Assembly (NCBI RefSeq): GCF_040412425.1
Contig: NC_089744.1
Coordinates: 26,956,001 to 27,020,000 of the forward strand
Reading direction: 5' to 3'
Length of the DNA: 64,000 nucleotides
Source of the DNA: Macrobrachium rosenbergii
Taxonomy: Eukaryota; Arthropoda; Malacostraca; Decapoda; Palaemonidae
The notes under the pieces were generated by a model. It did not search any database, was not told the origin of the DNA, and saw only the letters and a list, made by a program, of their open reading frames with translations. The position numbers and the translations under genes are program-made. This document shows positions 45,724-62,181 of this stretch, piece by piece (position 1 is the first letter of the stretch; every line of letters begins with the position of its first letter).

Positions 45724-46480
45724 TATATATGTGTGTGTGTGTGCTTGGAGCATGTCAGTCAAACACCTTGTAACTTAAATCATCAAAGTTCTGTCTTAGA
45801 AATAAAAGTCTCGGTGTTTTCTGTCTTTTTGGGGACCGAAAAGCTGTTTGAATGATTATATTTCTATTTTTAGGTATAGAATCCATAAAAACAAACAAGT
45901 TCAGTTTTCCATTTCTCAAGGGTGTTTGATAGAATCGAGTACAAAGTAATTAACTCATATTTTGTCCAGAGAAAAGCTTAGAGACCGAATAGCTTCTAAC
46001 CAAGGTTTATTCAAACGAACATACTGCATCTATGTAGGTTAATTTCTGACTCGGAAGAGAGTAAAAAAATCAAATTTAGCAGAACAGGAATTTCAAGAAA
46101 AAAAGAAAAGAAAAAGGGAGGAATATTTACAAACCAGCTCGCCGTTGCTGGGTCAGAGGACTCTGGCAGTAGGATGCGAAAGAATCAATAGGAGTTTCCT
46201 TGAACCGATAAAGCTGAGGATGTCGGAGGATAATCCTGCTATATCAGATATCAGCTGAATATTTTTCCTTTCGCAAAAGGAAACATAGAATAGGACATTT
46301 CTTCGTTGCGGTTTATTTCTTATTTTGTCTGTATTAACAGGATTGATGTTCTAAATGGGAAATGACCCGGAATGTCAAGGCTTGCCATGGTAGGCAAGGA
46401 ACTAGTTCATAGGCTTCGGTTTTGATTTGCTTCCTCGTTAGATTTTCATTTTATTCTGTTAACGGGATTAGAAAATTCCA
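45213..46480. other. no gene seen; small microsatellites
   Basis: Contains (CT)12 at 45621-45644, (GT)7 at 45678-45691, (TA)15 at 45691-45720 and a short GT run after it. No open frame of interest. Confidence 0.5.
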
Positions 46481-46683
46481 CAGAAAAGCCTTTTTGCCAA
46501 CAAAAATGTCGAAGAACTTGTTTAGTTGTTCACAGAAATATTGAAAAAATTTTCAGTTAATAAGCATCCCGAAAAACTGGCCTGTAATGGAAGTACTTGA
46601 ATATGCTTGATAACAGGAAAAAGTATATAATTCTAGCAATGGGGATATCGGAAAATTGGCTGCCATCATTGGGAATATAGAAA
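46480..46683. repeat. degenerate left edge of 29-bp array
   Basis: Blocks such as CCCGAAAAACTGGCCTGTAATGG, ATCGGAAAATTGGCTGCCATCATT and ATAGAAAAGTTGTCTGTCTGTTAA resemble the satellite unit but are too diverged to phase. The right edge (52757-52970) shows similar blocks, including CTGCCTGTAATG. I infer decayed array margins. Confidence 0.5.
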
Positions 46684-47400
46684 AGTTGTCTGTCTGTTAA
46701 AAGAATGCCGGTAAACAATCTTCATTTTAAAGAATACTGGTAAACTGTCTTCCTTTTAAAGGATGTCGGTAAACTGTCTTCCTTGTAAAGAATGCCGGTA
46801 AACTGTCTTCTTTTTAAAGAATGCTGGTAAACTGTCTTCCCTTTAAAGAATGCTGATAAACTTTCATTTTAAAGAATGCCAGTAAACTGCCTTCCTTTTA
46901 AAGAATGCTGGTAAACTGTTTTCTTTTTAAAGAATGCTGGTAAACTGTCTTCCTTTCTTAAAGAATGCCGGTAAACTGCCTTCATTTTAAAGAATGCCGG
47001 TAAACTGTCTTCCTTTTAAAGAATGCCAGTAAACTGTCTTCATTTTAGATAATGACAGTAAACTGTCTTCCTTTTAAAGAGTGCTGGTAAACCATATTCC
47101 TTTTAAAGAATGCCGGTAAACTGTCTTCATTCTAAAGAATGCCAGTAAACTGTCTTCATTTTAAAGTATGCCAGTAAACTGTCTTCCTTTTACAGAGTGC
47201 CGGTAAACTGTCTTCTTTTTTTAAAGAATGCCAGTAAACTGTCTGCCTTTTAAAGAATGAAGGTAAACTGTCATCCTTTTAAAGAATGCCAGTAAACTGT
47301 CTTCCTTTTAAAGAATGCCGGTAAACTGTCTTCCTTTTAAAGAATGCTCAGTAAACTGTCTTCCTTTTAAAGAATGCCGGTAAACTGTCTTCCTTATAAA

Positions 47401-48614
47401 GAATGCTGGTAAACTGGATTCATTTTAAAGAGTGCAAGTAAAATGTCTTCATTTTAAAGAGTGCACAGTAAACTGTCATCATTTTTAAAGAATGCTGGTA
47501 AACTGTCTTCCATTTAAAGAATGCTAGTAAACTGTCTTCCTTGTAAGGAATGCCAGTAAAATGTCTTCCTTGTAAAGAATGCCATTAAACTGTCTTCCTT
47601 GCAAAGAATGCCGGTAAACTGTGTCCTTTTAAAGAATGCGGGTAAACTGTCTTCCTTTTAAAGAATGCTGGTAAACTGTCTTCCGTTTAAAGAATGCCGT
47701 AAACTGTCTTCCTTTTAAAGAATGCCGGTAAACTCTTCCTTTTCAAAAATGCCAGTAAACTGTCATCCTTTTAAAGAATGCCAGTAAACTGTCTTCATTT
47801 TTAAGAATGCCAGTAAACTGTCTTCCTGTTAAAGAGTGCCGGTAAGCTGTCATCATTTTAAAGAGTTCTGGTAAACTGTCTTCCCTTTAAAGAATGCCGG
47901 TAAACTGTCTTCCTTTTAAAGAATGCCAGTGAACTGTCTTCCTTTTAAAGATTGCCAGTAAACTGTCTTCCTTTTAAAGAATGCCGGTAAACTGTCTTCC
48001 TTTTAAAGAATGCTGGTAAACTGGATTCATTTTAAAGAGTGCAAGTAAAATGTCTTCATTTTAAAGAGTGCTGGTAAACTGTCATCATTTTAAAGAATGC
48101 TGGTAAACTGTCTTCCATTTAAAGAATGCTAGTAAACTGTCTTCCTTGTAAGGAATGCCAGTAAAATGTCTTCCTTGTAAAGAATGCCATTAAACTGTCT
48201 TCCTTGCAAAGAATGCCGGTAAACTGTGTCCTTTTAAAGAATGCGGGTAAACTGTCTTCCTTTTAAAGAATGCTGGTAAACTGTCTTCCGTTTAAAGAAT
48301 GCCGTAAACTGTCTTCCTTTTAAAGAATGCCGGTAAACTCTTCCTTTTCAAAAATGCCAGTAAACTGTCATCCTTTTAAAGAATGCCAGTAAACTGTCTT
48401 CATTTTTAAGAATGCCAGTAAACTGTCTTCCTGTTAAAGAGTGCCGGTAAGCTGTCATCATTTTAAAGAGTTCTGGTAAACTGTCTTCCCTTTAAAGAAT
48501 GCCGGTAAACTGTCTTCCTTTTAAAGAATGCCAGTGAACTGTCTTCCTTTTAAAGATTGCCAGTAAACTGTCTTCCTTTCAAAGATTTCCAGTAAACTAT
48601 CTTGCTTTTAAATA
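47401..48614. repeat. 607-bp near-identical tandem duplication inside the array
   Basis: The idiosyncratic block beginning GAATGCTGGTAAACTGGATT occurs at 47401 and 48008, offset exactly 607 bp (21 unit-equivalents, several of them short). It is followed in both by the same series of private variants (TTGTAAGGAATGCC, GCCATTAAAC, TTGCAAAG, GAATGCGGG, GTAAACTCTTCC, GAGTTCTGG). Only a few differences are visible near the start; the remaining some 500 bp look identical by eye. Confidence 0.9.
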
Positions 48615-50263
48615 ATGCCGGTCAACTGTCTTCCTTTTAAAGAATGTCAGTAAACTATGATCCTCTTAAAGAATGCTGGCAAACTGTCTTCCTTTTAAAG
48701 AATGCCTGTAAACCTGTCTTCCTTTTAAAGAATGCCAGTAAACTGTCTTCATTTTAAAGAATGCCAGTAAACTGTCTTCCTTTTAAAGAATGCCAGTAAA
48801 CTGTGTTCCTTTTAAAGAATGCCGTAAACTGTCTTCCTTTTAAAGAGTGCCAGTAAACTGTCTTCTTTTTAAAGAATGCCAGTAAACTGTCTTCCTTTTA
48901 AAGAATGTGGGTAAACTGTCTTCTTTTAAAGAATGCCAGTAAACTGTTTTCCTTTTAAAGAATGCTGGTAAACTGTCTTCCTTGAAAGAATGCTGGTAAA
49001 CCATATTCCTTTTAAGGGAATGCCAGTAAACTGTCTTCCTTTTAAAGAATGCCAGTAAACTGTCTTCCTTTTAAAGAATGCCAGTAAACTATCTTCCTTT
49101 TACAGAGTGCCGTAAACTGCCATCGTTTTAAAGAATGCCAGTAAACTGTCTTCCTTTTAAAGAAGGCCAGTAAACTGTCTTCCTTTTAAAGAATGCCAGT
49201 GAACTGTCATCCTTTCAAAGATTGCCAGTAAGCTGCCTTCCTTTTTAAGAATGCCAGTAAACTGTCTTTCTTTTAAAGAATGCCAGTAAACTGTCATCAT
49301 TTTAAAGAATGCCGGTAAATTGTTTTGCTTTTAAAGAATGCCAGTAAACTGTGTTCCTTTTAAAGAATGCCGGTAAACTGTCTTCCTTTTAAAGAATGCA
49401 AGTAAACTGTCTTCATTTTAAAGAATGCCGGTTAACTGTCTTCCTTTTAAAGAATGCCAGTAAACTGTCTTTTAAAGAATATCAGTAAACTGTCTTCCTT
49501 TTAAAGAGTGCCGGTAAACTGTCTTCCTGTTAAGAATGCCAGTGAACTGTCTTCCTTTTAAAGAATGCCGGTAAAATGTCTTTTAAAGAATGCCAGTTAA
49601 CTGTCTTCCTTTTAAAGAATGCCAGTAAACTGTCTTCATTTTAAAGAATGCCGGTAAACTGTCTTCCTTTTAAAGAATGCCAGTAAACTGTCTTCATTTT
49701 AAAGAATGCCGGTAAAATGTCTTTTGAAGAATACAAGTAAACTGTCTTCCTTTAAAAGAGTGCCAGTAAACTGTGTTCCTTTCAAAGAATGACGGTAAAC
49801 TGTCTTCCTTTTAAAGAATGCCAGTAAACTGTTTTCCTTTTAAAGAATGCCAGTAAAGTTTCTTCCTTTTAAAGAATGCTGGTAAACTGTCTTCCTTTTA
49901 AAGAATGCCGTTAAACTGTCTTTTAAAGAATGCTAGTAAACTGTCTTCCTTTTAAAGAGTGCCGATAAACTGTCTTCCTTTTAAAGAATGCCAGTAAACT
50001 GTCTTCCTTTTAAAGAATGCCGGTAAAATGTCTTTTAAAAGATGCCAGTAAGCTGTCTTCCTTTAGAAGAGTGCCAGTAAACTGTCTTCCTTTTAAAGAA
50101 TGCCAGTAAACTGTCTTCCTTTTAAAAAATGCCAGTAAACTGTCTTCCTTTTAAAGAATGCCGGTAAAATGTCTTTTAAAGAATGCCAGTAAACTTCCTT
50201 TAAAAGGGTGCCAGTAAACTGTCGTACTTTTAAAGAATGTCGGTAAACTGTCTTCCTTTTAAA

Positions 50264-52756
50264 GAATGCTCAGTAAACTGTCTTCCTTTTAAAGAATGCC
50301 GGTAAAATGTCATCCTTTTAAAGAATGCTGGTAAACTGGATTCATTTTAAAGAATGCAAGTAAACTGTCTTCACTTTAAAGAGTGCTGGTAAACTGTCAT
50401 CATTTTAAAGAATGCTGGTAAACTGTCTTCCATTTAAAGAATGCTAGTAAATTGTCTTACTTGTAAGGAATGCCAGTAAAATGTCTTCCTTTTAAAGAAT
50501 GCCATTAAACTGTCTTCCTTGCAAAGAATGCCGGTAAACTGTGTTCCTTTTAAAGAATGCGGGTAAACTGTCTTCCTTTTAAAGAATGCTGGTAAACTGT
50601 CTTCCGTTTAAAGAATGCCGTAAACTGTCTTCCTTTTAAAGAATGCCGGTAAACTCTTCCTTTTAAAAAATGCCAGTAAACTGTCATCCTTTTAAAGAAT
50701 GCCAGTAAACTGTGTTCATTTTAAAGAATGCCAGTAAACTGTCTTCCTGTTAAAGAGTGCCGGTAAACTGTCATCATTTTAAAGAGTTCTGGTGAACTGC
50801 CTTCCCTTTAAAGAATGCCGGTAAACTGTCTTCCTTTTAAAGAATGCTAGCGAACTGTCTTCCTTTTAAAGATTGCCAGTAAACTGTCATCCTTTCAAAG
50901 AATGCCGGTAAACCTGTCTTCCTTTTAAAGAATGCCAGTAAACTGTCTTCCTTTTAAAGAATGCCGTTAAACTTGTCTTCCTTTCAAAGATTTCCAGTAA
51001 ACTATATTGCTTTTAAATAATACCAGTCAACTGTCTTCCTTTTAAAGAATGTCAGTAAACTATGATCCTCTTAAAGAATGCTGGCAAACTGTCTTCCTTT
51101 TAAAGAATACCTGTAAACCTGTCTTCCTTTTAAAGAATGCCAGTAAACTGTCTTCATTTTAAAGAATGCCAGTAAACTGTCTTCCTTTTAAAGAATCCCA
51201 GTAAACTGTGTTCCTTTTAAAGAATGCCATAAACTGTCTACCTTTTAAAGAGTGCCAGTAAACTGTCTTCTTTTTAAAGAATGCCAGTAAACTGTCTTCC
51301 TTTTAAAGAATGTGGGTAAACTGTCTTCTTTTGAAGAATGCCAGTAAACTGTTTTCCTTTTAAAGAATGCTGGTAAACTGTCTTCCTTGAAAGAATGCTG
51401 GTAAACCATATTCATTTTAAGGGAATGCCAGTAAACTGTCTTCCTTTTAAGGAATACCAGTAAACTGTCTTCCTTTTAAAGAATGCCAGTAAACTATCTC
51501 CCTTTTACAGAGTGCCGTAAACTGCCATCGTTTTAAAGAATGCCAGTAAACTGTCTTCCTTTTAAGGAAGGCCAGTAAACTGTCTTCCTTTTAAAGAATG
51601 CCAGTGAACTGTCTTCCTTTCAAAGATTGCCAGTAAGCTGCCTTCCTTTTTAAGAATGCCAGTAAACTGTCTTTTCTTTTAAAGAATGCCAGTAAACTGT
51701 CATCATTTTAAAGAATGCCGGTAAATTGTTTTGCTTTTAAAGAATGCCAGTAAACTGTGTTCCTTTTAAAGAATGCCGGTAAACTGTCTTCCTTTTAAAG
51801 AATGCAAGTAAACTGTCTTCATTTTAAAGAATGCCGGTTAACTGTCTTCCTTTCAAAGAATGCCAGTAAACTGTCTTTTAAAGAATACCAGTAAACTGTC
51901 TTCCTTTTAAAGAGTGCCGGTAAACTGTCTTCCTGTTAAAGAATGCCAGTAAACTGTCTTCCTTTTAAAGAAGGCCGGTAGAATGTCTTTTAAAGAATGC
52001 CAGTTAACTGTCTTCCTTTAAAAGAGTGCCAGTAAACTGTCTTCATTTTAAAGATTGCCAGTAAACTGTCTTCATTTTAAAGAATGCCGGTAAAATGTTT
52101 TTTAAAGAATGCCGGTAACTGTCTTCCTTTTAAAGAATGCCAGTAAACTGTCTTCATTTTTAAAGAATGCCAGTAAAATGTCTTTTGAAGAATACAAGTA
52201 AACTGTCTTCCTTTAATTAAAAGAGTGCCAGTAAACTGTGGTCCATTCAAAGAATGACGGTAAACTGTCTTCCTTTTAAAGAATGCCAGTAAACTGTTTT
52301 CCTTGTAAAGAATGCCAGTAAAGTTTCTTCATTTTAAAGAATGCCGGTAAACTGTCTTCCTTTTAAAGAATGCCGGTAAACTGTCTTTTAAAGAATGCTA
52401 GTAAACTGTCTTCCTTTTAAAGAGTGCCAATAAACTGTCTTCCTTTTAAAGAATGCCAGTAATCTGTCTTCCTTTTAAAGAATGCCGGTAAAATGTCTTT
52501 TAAAAGATGCCAGTAAGCTGTCTTCCTTTAGAAGAGTGCCAGTAAACTGTCTTCCTTTTAATGTCAGTAAACTGTCTTCCTTTTAAAGAATGCCAGTAAA
52601 CTGTCTTCCTTTTAAAGAATGCCAGTAAACTGTCTTCCTTTTAAAGGGTGCCAGTAAACTGTCTTACTTTTAAAGAATGCCGGTAAACTGTATTCCTTTT
52701 AAAGAATGCCAGTAAACTGTCTTCATTCTAAAGATTGCCAGTAAACTTTCATCCTT
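50264..52756. repeat. second higher-order block of the 29-bp array
   Basis: Private variants of the first block recur in the same order. GAATGCTGGTAAACTGGATT is at 48008 and 50323 (offset 2315). TTGCTTTTAAATAAT is at 48602 and 51007 (offset 2405). CTTGAAAGAATGCTGGTAAACC is at 48981 and 51386 (offset 2405). GATGCCAGTAAGCTG is at 50041 and 52506 (offset 2465). GGGTGCC is at 50206 and 52646 (offset 2440). The offset shifts by multiples near 30 bp show units gained or lost since the duplication. Confidence 0.9.
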
Positions 52757-53238
52757 TTATCAGTCTACCTTAACGAGAGTACGGAAAGCTCCCTTCTTTT
52801 TCACAGGAATACGTAAAACCCGTCATTCCGTTAAAGAGAATCAGGTAAAACTATTTCATACGGAAATACAGAAGAACTATCTGCCTGTAATGATATTACC
52901 AAATAGTTGTCATACTGCTGACGAGAAAACTTCAGAAAAATCTAGCTGCCAGCCAACTGGAAAACGTAAAAACTAAAAAATCTGTTTCCTATGATTTTTT
53001 GTGACTGTTAAAAATGGCCAAGCTAAAACAAATAACTTGTTTTACATCATTTCACTGACCTGACCTTAGTAAGCCTTGTGGCAGTAAGGTTTATAATTTC
53101 TAAATCGAGAATATAATTATTCAGACTTGTAAAGGGTAGACATTGCACTCGGTTCGCTGGACCATAGGTCTCCTGACACTAAGCGCGGTATGGACTTCAG
53201 CAGCAGGCAGTGAACCTGACTGACCCATTGCCTCATGT

Positions 53239-53241
<3 letters not shown>
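52757..53241. other. degenerate right edge, then plain DNA
   Basis: Up to about 52970 there are decayed unit-like blocks (ATACGTAAAACCCGTC, AATCAGGTAAAACTATTTC, CTATCTGCCTGTAATG). Beyond that nothing is recognisable. Confidence 0.45.

Positions 53242-53294
<53 letters not shown>
53242..53294. repeat. (CT)26 microsatellite
   Basis: Perfect CT run. Confidence 0.96.
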
Positions 53295-53296
<2 letters not shown>

Positions 53297-53799
53297 GGAA
53301 CGCTTCAACTTTCATGGATTGGTGTCATTTGTTGGAGTGAAGGGAATGAGAGAGTTGGAATAAGCTTTTGCAATGAGGAAGATAGTGGAGAGGAGGAGTA
53401 GACGGAGAAGAGATGAGGAGAGGTAGGTACGAAAAGAGAAGGGGGAATTAAGGATAGAAAGGGAGAGAGATTCGACATTAAATCGATACTAATAAAAAAC
53501 AAATAAGACATGTGAATTAAATGGGAGGACTAAAATGAACTGTTATGAAAACGAAAACTAAAAAAACCGCCATTTGTAATCATAGTCCTTTAGTCTTTGA
53601 GTATTTCATCAGTATCCGAAATGATTTCGTTACCACTATTTAACATCATCTACAAGTCCAAACCAGACGAAACTGATTGAAATTCAAATGAGGAACAACT
53701 ACAGCAATTGATTATCAAATAAATATGTTTGTATTTTCTGATATATACAGTATATATTTGTATATATATATATGAATAAATATATACACACATGTAATT

Positions 53800-53802
<3 letters not shown>
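53295..53802. other. no gene seen
   Basis: Purine-rich plus strand at 53370-53470 (GAGGAGTAGACGG, GGGAGAGAG); otherwise unremarkable. Confidence 0.45.
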
Positions 53803-53873
<71 letters not shown>

Positions 53874-53877
53874 TATG

Positions 53878-53944
<67 letters not shown>
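53803..53944. repeat. (AT)34-(CA)9-(TA)24 microsatellite
   Basis: AT at 53803-53870, a GCATATG bridge, CA at 53879-53897 and TA to 53944. Confidence 0.95.
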
Positions 53945-53949
<5 letters not shown>

Positions 53950-54326
53950 CAAATAAATTTATACCTGGTAATCAACTTCGTTTCAGTAATATCGAACGGT
54001 CTACAATAAATGCGGATGAATTACATAAACGTGGAAAAAAATCTTAATTTATTTTTCCTAAATATCACAAAGGAAGTAAGAACAGAAAAGGTTTTCCCAT
54101 TAGTCAGTGTGGCCCCAGGAGAATCCTCTTTCCCTCGCGTTCAAATTGATGCCAATAAAAGAAGTGGAATTATCATACGGCCATAAATTGTCTATGCGGA
54201 ATTTATTTCACTGTGACAGTGCCCACAAAAACCGTGCCCGTTTTAAAATTTCATAAATTCTACAATAATGTTGTAGTCAAAGACAGAGATATTCAACTAC
54301 ATGCTTCATATCAAAATATTAACTAG

Positions 54327-54328
<2 letters not shown>

Positions 54329-54397
<69 letters not shown>
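54329..54397. repeat. (TC)34 microsatellite
   Basis: Perfect TC run. A small hairpin (CTGTTCATAGCTATGAACAG, a perfect 20-bp palindrome) lies about 100 bp downstream at 54500-54519. Confidence 0.96.
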
Positions 54398-54398
<1 letters not shown>

Positions 54399-54865
54399 AT
54401 TCTAAGAAAGAAAGAAACCAATGGCACTTTATTCCTCATCTTACATATATTATTTACTCCGATTAATAAAATGTCATGTTAATTTACTAAAAGATAAAAC
54501 TGTTCATAGCTATGAACAGCTTTAAAACAACGATTAATAGTTTTTTAGCCTAAACGCCTTAGTGTCCCAGAGAGAATGGATTAAGGATGTGATTTGAAAG
54601 ATTCTCTGGGTAGTATGGTAATTTACAGACAGTAATAATTCATTATACTGTTCAAGGAAGGACCCTATTTCATTATTGCCCCAACCGGAAACAATAAGGG
54701 AGTGAATATGCTTGTTTGCTTCGTATGAACAAGAGCTCTTGCAATACATGCAATTATGCACAAAATGAATGTATGGTAAAATGTATATGGAAGAACAATT
54801 TTCTAGCCACCATAGACTTCATTTAGTCTCCTGTTGCCTAATTATATGACACGGAGTTCATTAAG
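54398..54865. other. no gene seen
   Basis: Apart from the small palindrome near 54510, nothing is recognisable. The minus-strand frame 54534-54761 (75 codons) has no known motif. Confidence 0.45.
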
Positions 54866-55036
54866 CATAGTGCCTTCAGTGCACCTCACGCAGTGCACTG
54901 TAGGTTGCTGAAGGTTTTTTGCAGCGTTCATTCGGCCCCTAGCTGGAACCCTTTTTATTCCTTTTTCTGTACCTCCATTCATATTATCCTTTTTCCATCT
55001 TTCTTTCCACCCTCTCCTAACAATTATTGGATAGTG
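54866..55036 (+). repeat. dispersed 300-bp repeat, copy 3, 3'-truncated
   Basis: Matches the first half of the copies at 16865 and 22553 (AGTGC-CTTCAGTGCACCTCACG, TTTGCAGCGTTCATTCGGCC, CTGTACCTCCATTCATATT, CCACCCTCTCCTAACAATT). It then stops; the conserved tail with CCCAGCGCTTGGCC is absent. Same orientation as the other two copies. Confidence 0.85.
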
Positions 55037-55856
<820 letters not shown>

Positions 55857-57038
55857 AATCCATTGTAGAGCTTGTCAGGATCTTCTGATAAAGCAAGTCC
55901 TACACACGCTTTCTAGATAAAATGCAATGGTCCCACCAGCACGTTTTGCGGAGACTTTCAGCATCTTGCCGAAAAAGTTTACTCCAAGTTAGCCGATATT
56001 CTTTTCTATATGTGATGCGAAATTGAAGTCACGCGCGGCTTCAAGTTTTGCCTCTAATATATTGGGTTCTTGCTGCAAAGTTCGACGCAAGATGCTGAAG
56101 GACGCCATTTTAGCTGACAAGGAAATAAAAAAAAAAGAGGTGCAAGGAATGTATTCTGATAATCTGGAACAAGAACTGAACAAAATGAAGTAACCAAGAG
56201 TAATGATTTAGAAAAAGACAGGAAAGCAGATTTAGACCAGAGGAAAGTAAATAACGCTGTTGAACAATATACACAGAGAAGCCAAACGAGCGTTTATCAT
56301 TAGAGCACAGACAGATAGAAATAAACAACAGATTATAAATGCTCATTCTTTAATTGTAGCTCCTTACGATTCCAGACACCTAAAAAAAACGTCGTTTCAT
56401 GAAATTTTTGGTGGAATAACTTCATTTTTCAATGCGGGAGTCTTTCTTCACGTTGCCGCTTAATGGCTTCATTGAAATGGCAAATGTCATTTGACATACA
56501 GAATTCTCTCTGCCAATAGTGGTACATTATGTCTTTACAAATGAGCCTGGATTTTTAAGACATATTTTGTAAACTATTTACGTTTTCTGTTTTGGTCATG
56601 CGTAATTCGTTCTAAATCTCAATTGCATTATGGTTTTCTGATAGTTAACTGACTTGAAGGTTAAACAACTCATCTACTTAATGTTTCTGAAAAGAATTAC
56701 AAGGTAAGGAGGTCACTCGTCAGCTTGTAACAAAAGCACTTCGCATATACCGTATGTCAATAGCGGTGCTTCAAAATTTTTTGAGTCTGTATTGTAAGAC
56801 TTCAAAAAAAAGTTTATAAGCCTATGTGGTAAAATAGGAAAGCAAAATGGTGAAAAAGAAAAACTCTGGGTGTTGTATGTATTCAGCTACGCCATCCAGT
56901 TTCCAAGACCAAGCATGAAGCACATAATGCTTTTGCGTTCTTGTTTTAACCACCGACAAGTGGGGTTATTTGGAGGAGGGTTGTGAGTTTAAGAGTTAGG
57001 GTGGGGTCCCATCTTAAAGGGGCGCATTACAAGTTTGG

Positions 57039-57040
<2 letters not shown>
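55857..57040. other. no gene assigned; one small ATG frame
   Basis: On the minus strand a frame of about 39 codons starts at an ATG near 56108 (MASFSILRRTLQQEPNILEA...) and ends at 55989. The translation does not look compositionally biased. I do not recognise it, and no splice-site argument can be made, so it remains unassigned. The rest is AT-rich and featureless. Confidence 0.35.

Positions 57041-57100
<60 letters not shown>
57041..57100. repeat. (CT)30 microsatellite
   Basis: Perfect CT run. Confidence 0.96.

Positions 57101-60578
<3,478 letters not shown>

Positions 60579-60633
<55 letters not shown>
60579..60633. repeat. (CT)27 microsatellite
   Basis: Perfect CT run. Confidence 0.96.
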
Positions 60634-60636
<3 letters not shown>

Positions 60637-62134
60637 CAATTGTTACAGTGCCATCAGCTGACATCATATTTGGCAAAAAGAGAACAGAACCTATTAAGAG
60701 TCAGGAAACCTGGAAATTCACTCCGCGCAATCTGGCGTTATAGCAGTGGAAGTGCACAGCACAAATTTCTAAATTCACGTTATTGCTACACGCTTGACCT
60801 AACTGCATTGTTCGACACAGTGCCTGCATTTCTAACGTTAGTTTCATATTCTATGTAGAAAAAAAAGTAAAACTTCCACTCATTTTTGTAACCATCAAGA
60901 TTGCTTAGAAAACCCAGTAAGTTCTTTAACATAAGTTCGAGTAAGTTCGTCGGCAATTGATATAAATCTAGGTTTAAAATTATTAAAAGCTGCAAGATGG
61001 TTTTGGCTTTAATAACTGTATCTTGTTACAATTAATAAAGTTTAATGCAGGTACTGTTGATTGTATTTAGTAATGAAAATTCATTTAAAAAATCCTAATC
61101 ACAAGCAAAATGTTTCAGAAAATGACAATGATTTTGCTGATCTAACTTTGAGAGAATTTGGAGTTTGAAGTTTCGGATCGATCCCGAGATGTGTCGTAAG
61201 AGAAAAGTAAACATTAGGTAAACTGAAATGTTTGCTGCGATAGTAACTGATTCATAAGCAAAGTCAATCAGTGGGTCTCGAAGCTCTTAAGAGGTTTTAA
61301 TTTTAATGGAATTCCAAGTTGCCTAGTTGAGTTAAAACGGTTCAGATTCATCGTTAATCGGTGGAAAAGAATAAATAGATTTTAGGGAAAGCACTTATTC
61401 CCCCTCCCCGCAACAAAGTTCAGTTCTGGGCAATTCCACAGGTAATGTGATCTTTTATTCAAATACAACAATTCCGTAACACCGTCAAGACCAGAAAACG
61501 GAATTCATATTACTCCCCCTCGTCTATTGCGGTATAGAGAACAGCTCTTGCGTGTCTGCCATATTGATTTTCTAACTCAGTCGAGACAGGAATCGTGCTA
61601 GCTATTCCACGGAAATGGCTGCTCACAAAAGAAAAAACGAGGGATGAATTATTCATCGGTAAACATCGCTTTGCCGATGTGGATTTCATTGCGTATTAAA
61701 GAATTAGTGAGAGGGCGGAGGAAGTTGGCACCGCTTTTCTTTGTCCTGACTGAAAGTTTTCGTCAAATGTTACGTTGTCTTCGTTAAATTCATCCTTTTA
61801 TTCCCTTGAAGAATAGACAAAATACAGATTCAATATCCGAAAAGAGGAGGTAGTTATATGAGTATTTTATGATTGCAATATAAATGTTATATACTCCCCG
61901 ACGGCTCAATGGATTACCTTTATTCACATCATTATGACATAATTGACAAAACGAAAATGCCCTTTAAAATTTTTTTTTATATGGATAGAGCATATGAGAT
62001 GAAAAACATAATCATGTAGATATAAATATATGTAATATGGATTTAATCACTCTTACACGTGGTGTCATATATCAAACACCTCCGGGAAGAAATGGAAGAA
62101 GGTTGTAGAACCTGACCGTTGGCGGCTTTATTGC
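60634..62134. other. no gene seen
   Basis: No recognisable structure in this stretch; the frames at 60571-60858 and 60786-60995 carry no known motif. Confidence 0.5.
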
Positions 62135-62181
62135 TATGTATGTATGTATGTATGTATGTATGTATGTATGTATGTATGTAT
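62135..62181. repeat. (TATG)11 tetranucleotide repeat
   Basis: Perfect TATG run of about 47 bp. Confidence 0.96.

Larger units (their letters stand above)
46684..52756. repeat. 29-bp satellite array, about 6.1 kb
   Basis: The dominant unit reads GAATGCC(A/G)GTAAACTGTC followed by TTCCTTTTAAA, 29 bp, with about 205-210 copies. Frequent variants are CCAGT, CCGGT or CTGGT in the middle; TTCC, TTCA, ATCC or ATCA before the T-run; and shortened units of 24-25 bp that lack part of the TTCC block (GTAAAATGTCTTTTAAAG), common after 49.4 kb. Because 29 is not a multiple of three and each unit contains TAA, no open frame crosses it. The array has higher-order structure: related blocks at about 47342-50263 and 50264-52756, and a 607-bp duplication inside the first. 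I do not recognise the unit as a named satellite. Confidence 0.97.

Noticed and set aside
46684..52756. CRISPR-like array
   Set aside because: Units are contiguous 29-mers with no unique spacers between them, in an animal-type genome, so this is a satellite and not repeat-spacer DNA.
55989..56183. Small minus-strand ATG frame as a gene
   Set aside because: About 39 codons after the ATG, unknown sequence, and no supporting splice or promoter signal. Kept only as a note.
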